From assembly GCA_014238345.1 (NCBI GenBank), contig JABABF010000184.1, forward strand, positions 1 to 9,801: a stretch of DNA of 9,801 bases. Reading direction: 5' to 3'. This document shows positions 1 through 6,287 of the stretch, piece by piece. Numbering within the stretch: the first letter of the stretch is position 1; each line of letters begins with the position of its first letter. The notes beneath the pieces are model-generated. The model was given only the letters and a program-made list of their open reading frames with translations. It did not search any database and had not been told where the DNA came from. A program made the translations under genes and the position numbers. The DNA comes from Gammaproteobacteria bacterium. Its GTDB lineage: Bacteria; Pseudomonadota; Gammaproteobacteria; JABABF01.

Positions 1-456
1 AAGGGGGATCGCATCAAACAACCGCTTCATATCCTCAACGCTGTCTATGGCCACCCCTGCTTTGCCCACATCACCGGTAACGCGCGGGTGATCAGAGTCA
101 TAGCCGCGGTGGGTGGCGAGATCAAAAGCCACGGAAATGCCCTGCCCGCCCGCCGCGAGGCTTTGGCGATAGAAGGCATTAGATTCTTCAGCGGTAGAAA
201 AACCAGCATACTGGCGGATGGTCCATGGACGGCGTGTGTACATTGTCGCTCTAGGGCCACGCAGAAAAGGTTCCAGACCTGGCAGTGTGTCAGTGGTGGC
301 GAGTTGCTTGATATCCTCTTGCGTGTAGAGCGCTTGCAGGCCGATACCCTCGCAGATTTCCTGTGCCAGTGTGTCCGGCGAGCTGCCCTTGATTTCACGC
401 TGTGCCAATTGCTCCCAGTCTTGGCGGGAGGCTGGCGGTGGGCAGTAATCGTTCAT
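1..456 (-). CDS. scpA: methylmalonyl-CoA mutase, large catalytic subunit, N-terminal part (cut by window edge)
   Basis: Catalyses the B12-dependent rearrangement of (R)-methylmalonyl-CoA to succinyl-CoA in the cytoplasm, the last step of propionyl-CoA breakdown. The 152 codons present start MNDYCPPPASRQDWEQLAQ and contain the family's near-invariant acyl-CoA-binding stretch: TMYTRRPWTIRQYAGFSTAEESNAFYR (about residues 72-98) followed by VAFDLATHRGYDSDHPR, GDVGKAGVAIDSVEDM and LFDAIPL. The full protein is normally about 710-730 residues, so the rest of the TIM barrel and the cobalamin-binding domain lie off the left edge. The ATG (456-454) shares four bases, ATGA, with the stop of the epimerase gene, and no Shine-Dalgarno is visible before it, so translation is probably coupled. 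The sequence fits the catalytic chain (ScpA/MutB), not the non-catalytic small subunit; whether the enzyme is a single-chain type cannot be seen here. Confidence 0.96.
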   Translation of the reverse strand, partial: MNDYCPPPASRQDWEQLAQREIKGSSPDTLAQEICEGIGLQALYTQEDIKQLATTDTLPGLEPFLRGPRATMYTRRPWTIRQYAGFSTAEESNAFYRQSLAAGGQGISVAFDLATHRGYDSDHPRVTGDVGKAGVAIDSVEDMKRLFDAIPL

Positions 457-884
457 GTTGTGTCGTCTACCGGTACACTATTGGCGGGCTGAGTCAATTC
501 GACCAGCACGCCATCGCAGCTGCGTGGGTGGATAAATATCACGCGGCTACCGTGGGCACCCGTTTGAGGTTCCGCGCTGAGAAACTCATAGTCCAAAGCG
601 CGCAAGCGCTCTACATCGGCTTCGATATCATCACTGGAAAAGCAGATATGGTGCAGACCGCCGCGCCCTTGGCGATCTAAATATTTGCGTATGGGACCGC
701 TGTTGTGTAGTGGGTAGACCAATTCGATGTGAGTCGCTGGCAACGGGAAAAATGCAGTGCTAGTCTGCGCCGATTGAACCTCTTCGCAACCGCTATATGT
801 TAGGCCAAAATCATCGCTAAATCGGCGGATGGCTCGTTCTAAGTCAGGCACGGCGATGGCCAGATGCGCTAGGCCGGTGATCAT
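453..884 (-). CDS. mce: methylmalonyl-CoA epimerase
   Basis: Converts (S)-methylmalonyl-CoA, the carboxylase product, to the (R) form that the mutase uses. The 143-residue protein has the usual length and the vicinal-oxygen-chelate (glyoxalase-like) fold pattern with two repeats. Visible family motifs are the N-terminal LAHLAIAVPDLERAI with metal ligand His7, the IELVYPL strand with Glu54 at the second ligand position, the GGLHHICF motif (His78/His79, one of them a ligand), the GAHGSRVIFIHPRS loop (109-122) and GVLVELTQ with ligand Glu129. All four metal-ligand positions are therefore filled. Its ATG overlaps the stop of the biotin carboxylase gene by ATGA, and its own stop overlaps the mutase start in the same way. 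No Shine-Dalgarno precedes the start, which points to reinitiation. Substrate identity rests on motif match plus the position between carboxylase and mutase; this is a firm call. Confidence 0.96.
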   Translation of the reverse strand: MITGLAHLAIAVPDLERAIRRFSDDFGLTYSGCEEVQSAQTSTAFFPLPATHIELVYPLHNSGPIRKYLDRQGRGGLHHICFSSDDIEADVERLRALDYEFLSAEPQTGAHGSRVIFIHPRSCDGVLVELTQPANSVPVDDTT

Positions 885-3796
885 TGCGTCAACACGACCC
901 GTTGCAATAGGTCGGCAGTGTACTCGCGCCGCTGTTGCTGTCGAGTGCTGGGATCTATGGGTGGCGCGGCAATTTCATCGGGGCGCACACGGAACAAGGG
1001 TTGCCCCTTGCGAACAATGCCACCGTCGTTTTCCTCCAACAGGGCTTCCAGCGTACCGGCAAAAGGTGCACGGATTTTGTTGAACATTTTCATCACTTCA
1101 ATGATACACAAGGTGTCGCCTCGATCAAAATGTTGCCCAGCTTCAATGAACGGCGGGCGATCAGCTGCTTCGCGGCGATAGAATGTGCCGCCACTCTGAG
1201 CCACAATTTCATCGCTGCTCTGCGGCGGCGGTGGTGCCAGCACCCGTTGCATCTGTGCTTGCAGTTCGCTATCTTTCCATTCGGCTGGCATCGAAATGCT
1301 GAGGTCGGTGCGACAACGCAGGCGGTGAAAGCCCACAGCGCGCCCCAGTGCAGCTGGTATGTGCAACAACTCCAAGCCACACTGATAGCCCAAGTGTGCG
1401 GCGCGCAATGCTCGCCACCGGGTGCGGGATATGCGCTTGGGGGCATTGCGACTGCTGAGCTGCTGGCTCAGTTCTAGATAGGAGAACTCAGCGGCGGAGC
1501 GAGCGCCGAGGTGGCCAGCCACCTCGTGGTAAAACGCCATCCCCTCAGCGAGTAGCTGCTGGTCGTGATCCCAGATTTGGGCGCTGGCTGCCCGCTCTGG
1601 ATGGGGAGCCTTATTTAGATAGTGGTACAACTCAGACAGTTGCTGCAACGGGTTTTGTACTGCTATGGCGCGTCCCTTGTGCCACTGAATCGCAGTATGT
1701 GAGTGCCCCAGCCAGCCAGCTAGCAGGTGGGGGCGCTCTAATAATTCTTGCAATGCTCGCACCAGTAGCAGCTGCTTGGCGGCTAAGCAATGCTCCCATG
1801 CGTCGCGCACAGCGGGGGGAGCCGCTGTTATGCGCTGTTTGCTGAGCAAGCGCCAAGCATAGGGCAAATCGATGTTACTGGCTCCCTCGCTCAGCTGGCC
1901 AACTGCGGCCAGCCAGGGCGGTACAAAGCCAGTGCCAAGGCGTGCGTTAGGGTTGTGAGCCAGCAACCAGGTGATCAAACCGCGGTGAAAATCTAAATTG
2001 GTGGCCAAGTCGCGGCCGTGTAACTCCATGCACGAGAGGATGTTAGCCAGGCTTTGTAAGGCGGTTTTTCTATTTGTACCCTCGCACAGTACTAAGGCGA
2101 TATTGCTATCGTAGGCACCGCTGAGGTGATAGCGCACAAAGTGCCCACTATCAGCGTTAGGTAACGAGATCCCTTGGTCGTCTCGGATTTCTCCTGACAC
2201 TGGCGCTGACCAGTATTCAATAACCCCTCCGGCATGTGGTGCCAGTGCATTGTTGCTGGCGTTGAGACGTACTTCAACGGCGGCCTGTGCCAGCGGCACA
2301 CGGCGTGGCTCGGGCAGTGCCGCACTGTGTACAGCGAGTAGCACCATGGCCTCAATGAGGGAATCGACACAAAATGAGTCGCTGGGGTCTTGTGGATTAC
2401 AAAACTCCAGTGCATAACATAGTTCCGTGACGCGGTGCTCCACCTGAATGCGCGTATTCATCTCCATAAAAAAATGGCGTTTGGCATCGACGATACATTC
2501 AAAAGTCGACACACTATCCAGACCTACGGCAGTGGCAAAACGCACCGCTTCGCGTTCCATCTGCTCCAGCATGCTACGCTCACGGCGCAGACTGCGCGCC
2601 TCAGCTGTACGTTGTGTCGCCTCGGCGGTAGTGATATCTTGAGCTAGCGATTCAAGAGTCGTTGAGAGCTCAATTAATTTTTGTTCGTGCGCCTGCACAG
2701 AGCAGTCTCTCCCACCCAGTGCAATACACCAGTGTCCATTGCCAATGACTTGGATTTCAACATGGCGCGTGTTTTCTATGTTGAGTTCAAGGAGCACATT
2801 GCGGTTGTCGCCGGGGCCCAGAGACTTCATCTCGGCCAATACCTCGCGCACGGCCTCAGGCACCGCTGTGGCACTGTCGGCGGCTCGCTGAGCAGATCCC
2901 GGTGCAGCTAGGACGCGTTGCCCTTTGCCGCCCCCGCCGCCGACTGCCTTGATCCTCAGGCGGTAGCCTGGGTGGCGTGTGAATAAATCCTGCGCTTGTT
3001 GTTGAGCTTGGGCACATAACTCATTGATATCGTACAGCTCTATAGCCTGCTCCATAGCCGCTGAAAGCAGCTGTTGCGCCAGTGCACTGGCACTGGTTGT
3101 GGTGGTGCTAGCAATATCCAACTGGTGTTGCTTCGCCAGTGCAAGCAATGCGGCGCTATCGGGGTACTTGGCCAGCAGAGTCAGTTCCGCTAGATTGTCA
3201 ACACCTGGTGTGACGCTGACATCGACCTCGCGTGCTGTGCATTTGGCTCGATCCTTGAGTCCTGCATTGTCTGATACTTGTGCAGAAGGCCCAATGAAGA
3301 GCAGTCCAGCGCTTTGCAGTTGGCGGGACAACTGCGCATCTTCAGCCATAAAGCCGTAACCAGCGAAGACGCTGTTGTAATTGTGGCGCTGTGCAATATC
3401 AATAATTTCTGCGATGCGCTGTTGGCGTTCAGCGGCATCGGCACCACTGTAATCAGCCACTGGATGGACATGCTGAGCTGCGATGTGGCGCAATTCTGGT
3501 GCGCGCGCTCCGGCGAATACAATGCTATCTCGCTCGGAGAGTAGCATCCCGATATGACTGATGCCCAATGATCGGAAGACATCGATGGCCTCCTTGCGAA
3601 TCGGGCCTCGGCAGATGATCAGTGGGCGCAGTGTGGAGCAATCAAAGCTGCGTTCCCAAGCTGAAGCCGAGCTGCCACGACAACGGTTGTGGCTCGGTGG
3701 CAAGGGCGTTGATGGTGTGTGTGTGTGATCAGACATGGCGCGCTTAGCGGCTTGGTATCTGGGCATCAACTGGCCGCTGATAGCGGGTAAGGACAC
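881..3796 (-). CDS. divergent acyl-CoA (probably propionyl-CoA) carboxylase alpha chain: biotin carboxylase fused to biotin carrier domain
   Basis: ATP-dependent carboxylation of a covalently bound biotin, which then serves the carboxyltransferase encoded just upstream. Of the 971 residues, about 57-200 form the N-terminal biotin carboxylase domain (ICRGPIRKEAI, FAGYGFMAED, LFIGPSAQ). About 280-470 are ATP-grasp: glycine loop KAVGGGGGKG at 283-292, IENTRHVEIQV, and FMEMNTRIQVEHRVTE. About 500-600 are the C-terminal BC domain (VEVRLNA), and about 868-937 are an AccB-like biotinyl domain with IIEVMKMFN, biotin on Lys903. By alignment to E. coli BC, catalytic Lys181, Lys283, Lys373, Glu433, Glu445, Asn447, Arg449 and Arg510 are kept. 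Insertions make it much longer than PccA, and residues about 610-850 show no domain I recognise. The start is uncertain: GTG at 3796 is the first possible codon after an in-frame stop, with ATGs at 3766 and 3736; none has a clear Shine-Dalgarno, and the first 55 residues look disordered. The substrate is inferred from the neighbours. Confidence 0.93.
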   Translation of the reverse strand: MSLPAISGQLMPRYQAAKRAMSDHTHTPSTPLPPSHNRCRGSSASAWERSFDCSTLRPLIICRGPIRKEAIDVFRSLGISHIGMLLSERDSIVFAGARAPELRHIAAQHVHPVADYSGADAAERQQRIAEIIDIAQRHNYNSVFAGYGFMAEDAQLSRQLQSAGLLFIGPSAQVSDNAGLKDRAKCTAREVDVSVTPGVDNLAELTLLAKYPDSAALLALAKQHQLDIASTTTTSASALAQQLLSAAMEQAIELYDINELCAQAQQQAQDLFTRHPGYRLRIKAVGGGGGKGQRVLAAPGSAQRAADSATAVPEAVREVLAEMKSLGPGDNRNVLLELNIENTRHVEIQVIGNGHWCIALGGRDCSVQAHEQKLIELSTTLESLAQDITTAEATQRTAEARSLRRERSMLEQMEREAVRFATAVGLDSVSTFECIVDAKRHFFMEMNTRIQVEHRVTELCYALEFCNPQDPSDSFCVDSLIEAMVLLAVHSAALPEPRRVPLAQAAVEVRLNASNNALAPHAGGVIEYWSAPVSGEIRDDQGISLPNADSGHFVRYHLSGAYDSNIALVLCEGTNRKTALQSLANILSCMELHGRDLATNLDFHRGLITWLLAHNPNARLGTGFVPPWLAAVGQLSEGASNIDLPYAWRLLSKQRITAAPPAVRDAWEHCLAAKQLLLVRALQELLERPHLLAGWLGHSHTAIQWHKGRAIAVQNPLQQLSELYHYLNKAPHPERAASAQIWDHDQQLLAEGMAFYHEVAGHLGARSAAEFSYLELSQQLSSRNAPKRISRTRWRALRAAHLGYQCGLELLHIPAALGRAVGFHRLRCRTDLSISMPAEWKDSELQAQMQRVLAPPPPQSSDEIVAQSGGTFYRREAADRPPFIEAGQHFDRGDTLCIIEVMKMFNKIRAPFAGTLEALLEENDGGIVRKGQPLFRVRPDEIAAPPIDPSTRQQQRREYTADLLQRVVLTQ
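3715..3727. repeat. (GT)6.5 dinucleotide tract inside the 5' end of the biotin carboxylase gene
   Basis: Thirteen bases of uninterrupted GT (CA on the coding strand) lie about 10-20 bases downstream of the candidate ATG at 3736 and encode the HTHT part of the low-complexity N-terminus. Short dinucleotide tracts of this size can slip during replication; whether this one does is unknown. Confidence 0.9.
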
Positions 3797-3816
3797 AGGA
3801 AATCACAGCGCTGAGC

Positions 3817-5469
3817 TCAGTGAAACTCGCGTTGTATATCAGACATCGGCTGTGGCTGATATCGCTCTATACACAGCGAGAAGTGTCTGATCAGGTCAGC
3901 GCGCAAGGTCTCTGGCATCACTAGACGAGAGATGGATCCCAAACTGAGCGCTTCATCGGCATTCATCAGCTCCTTCTCATAGCGCTCGGCTAGCACTGCT
4001 CGCTGTGCGCGCATCCACTCCTGTGCCTTCGCGCGGTCGGCGGCACTGTCTGAGCGCGGCGTGCCGCGCCGGTCGCTAGCCAGCGCTTGCAATTCTTTTT
4101 TGTAGACAAAGGACACGCCAGCAGAGCCCATAACGGCGACCCGTGTAGTCGGTAGCGCTAGCACTAAATCGGCACCGACCGCATAGTTATTAAAGGCGGC
4201 ATAGGCACCGCCAAAAGCATTGCGCAATAGCACCAGAATGCGCGGTGTGCGCAGATCGATAATGGCATCGAGCATCGCGCGTCCAGCCTGTACGATACCG
4301 CCCATCTCCTGCTCTTGTCCAGGCAGGAAACCGGTGGTATCTTCGATGAATAGCACGGGCAGGTTATAAAGATTGCAGAAGCGAATAAAACGAGCGTTTT
4401 TATAGGCGGCATCAATGTCGATCTGGCCGGAGGCCACAGCGCTGTTATTGGCGACGATGCCGACGACATGGCCGTTGAGCCGAGTGAAGGCGGTGATGGT
4501 ATTGCACGCCCGCTCGGCCTGAGTTTCAAGGTAGTCACCGTGATCACATAATTCCTGTAGCACAAGGTGGGAGTCGAGCGGGGTGTTGAAGCCAGTCGGT
4601 GAACTGATAGTGCGCTGTAGCAGTGCGCCGATTTGGGGGGTCTCACGCTGGGGGGCATCGGAGCAAGGCAATAACGGCGCGGCACTGTGGTTGTTATCTG
4701 GCAAGTAGTCCAGCAATTTTCGCGCCAAGGCAATAGCGGCACTTTCATCGCTGACCACAAAATCGGCGACACCGCTTTGGCTGTGTACGGCCGGCCCCCC
4801 CAGTTCGTCGGCACTGATGCGCTCACCGAGTACAGACTCCACCACTGCGGGCCCGGTCAGGCCAAAAAAAGTGTGCTGTGGTTGGATCATGAAACTTCCT
4901 TGGCGAGGCAGATAGGAGCCGCCGCCCGCATTGAATCCGAACATGCACATGATGCTCGGCACCACCCCGCTGGCACGGCGCAGTGCGGCAAATACTTGAG
5001 CATAGCCATCAAGACCGCCGACACCGGCAGGGACATAGGCTCCTGCACTGTCATTGATACCAATCAGCGGGATGCCCCACTTAGTCGCCAGTTCAATTAA
5101 TGCGACTAGCTTGGCTCCATTGGTGGCATCCATTGAACCGGCACGCACCGTGAAATCGTGACCATAGAAGGCCACTTTGCGACCGTTGATTTCGATCAGT
5201 GCGGTCACGAGTGAAGCACCGTCTAATTGCATCCCCCAGTTTTGATAGAGGATTTCTGGCTCGCAGTCGGATAGTAGCGCAATGCGCTCCCACACAGTCA
5301 TCCGTCCCTTGGCATGTTGGCGCACAGCAGCGTTGCGCCCCGCATCCTGTGGCCTTTGGCGCAGCTGTGCCGCACGTTCGATTACGCGCTGATAACGGGA
5401 CTCGTCATTGGTCGAGCTGCGCTGTGCAACGCGCAATGGGTTGCCGATAGAGGGGGCAATAGCACTCAT
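3817..5469 (-). CDS. acyl-CoA (probably propionyl-CoA) carboxylase, carboxyltransferase (beta) subunit
   Basis: Transfers the carboxyl group from biotin to the acyl-CoA alpha carbon. The 550 residues contain two crotonase-like halves typical of PccB/AccD5. The N half has QHAKGRMTVWERI (51-63), HDFTVRAGSM (104-113), IGINDSAGAYVPAGV (136-150), FGFNAGGGSYLP (177-188; oxyanion loop) and LTGPAVVESVLGE, with ADELGGPAVHSQSGVADF after it. The C half has ITAFTRLNGHVVGIVANN, FIEDTTGFLPGQEQE (374-388), RNAFGGAYAAFNN (416-428; second oxyanion loop), GADLVLALPTTRVAVMG. The residue after GGAY, Asp in propionyl-CoA carboxylases (Asp422 in the Streptomyces coelicolor PccB work), is Ala424 here. The ATG at 5469 follows thrH by 13 nt with only a weak purine stretch (AAGAG), and the biotin carboxylase reading frame opens 20 nt after its stop, so all are probably one transcript. 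A carboxyltransferase role is certain; preference for propionyl-CoA rests on epimerase and mutase downstream. Confidence 0.95.
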   Translation of the reverse strand: MSAIAPSIGNPLRVAQRSSTNDESRYQRVIERAAQLRQRPQDAGRNAAVRQHAKGRMTVWERIALLSDCEPEILYQNWGMQLDGASLVTALIEINGRKVAFYGHDFTVRAGSMDATNGAKLVALIELATKWGIPLIGINDSAGAYVPAGVGGLDGYAQVFAALRRASGVVPSIMCMFGFNAGGGSYLPRQGSFMIQPQHTFFGLTGPAVVESVLGERISADELGGPAVHSQSGVADFVVSDESAAIALARKLLDYLPDNNHSAAPLLPCSDAPQRETPQIGALLQRTISSPTGFNTPLDSHLVLQELCDHGDYLETQAERACNTITAFTRLNGHVVGIVANNSAVASGQIDIDAAYKNARFIRFCNLYNLPVLFIEDTTGFLPGQEQEMGGIVQAGRAMLDAIIDLRTPRILVLLRNAFGGAYAAFNNYAVGADLVLALPTTRVAVMGSAGVSFVYKKELQALASDRRGTPRSDSAADRAKAQEWMRAQRAVLAERYEKELMNADEALSLGSISRLVMPETLRADLIRHFSLCIERYQPQPMSDIQREFH

Positions 5470-5482
5470 GGACTCTTGCTAA

Positions 5483-6085
5483 TTAACGATCGCTTTCGCA
5501 AAATAATTGCCACAGCTCGTCGTATTCTTGGGTGGCGGGGAATTGGCTGTACTGCGCGTGCACAGCGGCGGGAGCTCGAAAAAAAACGCCGTAGTCGGCG
5601 CTACACAACATGTCAATATCATTGAGGGAGTCGCCAGCTGCAAATACTTGGTAATCCATTGATTGAAAGGCACGCACAGCGTGGAGCTTGGGTTGCTTTT
5701 GGCGTAGCCGATAGCCGCTGATGCAGCCCTTGTTATCCAGCATGAGATGGTGACACAGCAGTAATGGTTGACCGAGTTGGTGCATCAGTGGGGCGGCCAA
5801 TTCGTAGAAAGTATCTGAGACAATGGCGAGTTGGAAGCGGCTACGCAGGCGCTCTAAGAAAGCGGCAGCCCCCGGCAGAGGTGCCATGTTATTGATGACC
5901 TGTTGCAGCTCGATCATCCCGAGGCCGTGGCGTTTCAATAGCTCCAAGCGCATGTGCATCAATGCATCATAATCGCCAACATCTCGCGTGGTAGCGCGCA
6001 ATTCATCAATACCACTCGCATCGGCGAGGCCGACCCAAATCTCCGGGATCAGTACGCCTTCTAGATCTAGGCAAATCATTCGCAT
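5483..6085 (-). CDS. thrH: ThrH, phosphoserine phosphatase / phosphoserine:homoserine phosphotransferase (HAD family)
   Basis: HAD-superfamily enzyme that in Pseudomonas aeruginosa dephosphorylates phosphoserine and can pass the phosphate to homoserine, feeding threonine synthesis. The 200-residue protein matches that family along its length. Motif I is CLDLEGVLIPEIW with nucleophile Asp7 and the ThrH-typical Glu9 in place of the usual second Asp; ATTRDVGDYDALM (31-43) is the characteristic cap region; motif II is Ser90 in IVSDTFYE; motif III lysine lies in RLRQKQPK (Lys130 or Lys133); motif IV is AAGDSLNDIDML with Asp152 and Asp156. The first ATG places Asp7 exactly where ThrH has it, which favours it over Met3. 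It is divergent from cysH, as in P. aeruginosa, but here it is also the first gene of the propionyl-CoA operon, 13 nt ahead of the carboxyltransferase. No strong Shine-Dalgarno is visible. Confidence 0.95.
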   Translation of the reverse strand: MRMICLDLEGVLIPEIWVGLADASGIDELRATTRDVGDYDALMHMRLELLKRHGLGMIELQQVINNMAPLPGAAAFLERLRSRFQLAIVSDTFYELAAPLMHQLGQPLLLCHHLMLDNKGCISGYRLRQKQPKLHAVRAFQSMDYQVFAAGDSLNDIDMLCSADYGVFFRAPAAVHAQYSQFPATQEYDELWQLFCESDR

Positions 6086-6110
6086 CGGCTGTGTCGCTAC
6101 GCTGTGGTCA

Positions 6111-6137
6111 CTCGCCGCTGGCGGTTCGAGCGTTTTT
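6111..6137 (+). terminator. terminator-like hairpin in the thrH/cysH spacer
   Basis: A 7-bp stem can form: CTCG/CGAG (6111-6114 with 6127-6130) stacked on CCG/CGG (6115-6117 with 6122-6124), with a CTGG loop and a TT bulge, followed after two bases by five T residues (6133-6137). On the plus strand this resembles a weak Rho-independent terminator that could shield cysH from antisense read-through. On the minus strand it would be a hairpin in the thrH leader. The T-tract is short and the stem bulged, so this is tentative. Confidence 0.25.
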
Positions 6138-6165
6138 AGCGGTAATGGGTATGGTGATAGAGCTT

Positions 6166-6194
6166 ACTTTAACGCCCGACGGCGACCTAGGCAA
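6166..6194 (-). promoter_or_regulatory. candidate sigma70 promoter for the thrH-carboxylase operon
   Basis: Reading the minus strand, TTGCCT (6194-6189) and TAAAGT (6171-6166) are separated by 17 bases, each matching four of six consensus positions. Transcription would start near 6158 and give a leader of about 70 nt that includes the hairpin at 6111-6130. A second -10-like TATACT lies at 6213-6208 but without a good -35. This is inferred from sequence alone. Confidence 0.3.
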
Positions 6195-6247
6195 ATCGGA
6201 ACAGCCCAGTATAGAAAAACTCAGCTGGTGGTGAGACATGTGCGGCG

Positions 6248-6253
6248 TATAAT
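6248..6253 (+). promoter_or_regulatory. consensus -10 box (TATAAT) in front of cysH
   Basis: A perfect TATAAT is followed by the cysH ATG 34 bases later. Transcription from here would start near 6260 and leave a leader of about 28 nt. No convincing -35 hexamer is present at 16-18 bp, nor an extended -10 TG, so an activator (CysB would be the usual one for sulfur genes) may be needed. A start site here would exclude the in-frame ATG at 6252 and support the one at 6288. Confidence 0.45.
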
Positions 6254-6287
6254 GTGCTGTTACCTTGTGGTTGACCCTGGATTTCCT

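Noticed and set aside
935..1477. 180-codon plus-strand open frame opposite the biotin carboxylase gene
   Set aside because: It lies antisense to the biotinyl domain coding region, whose motifs are unmistakable; no start signal or family pattern supports the plus strand.
4164..4826. 220-codon open frame on the minus strand inside the carboxyltransferase gene
   Set aside because: It is a shifted frame of the well-supported 550-residue carboxyltransferase; the product is Ser/Pro-rich with no recognisable motif.
5988..6287. Open frame extending cysH 100 codons upstream
   Set aside because: It runs across the thrH start on the opposite strand; the encoded sequence has no family similarity, and the consensus -10 box and normal CysH length place the start at 6288.
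6086..6287. B12 riboswitch or other known riboswitch in front of the B12-using operon
   Set aside because: The roughly 70-200 nt available show no B12-box-like element or any aptamer core I recognise, and the leader is too short for a cobalamin riboswitch if the candidate promoter is right.
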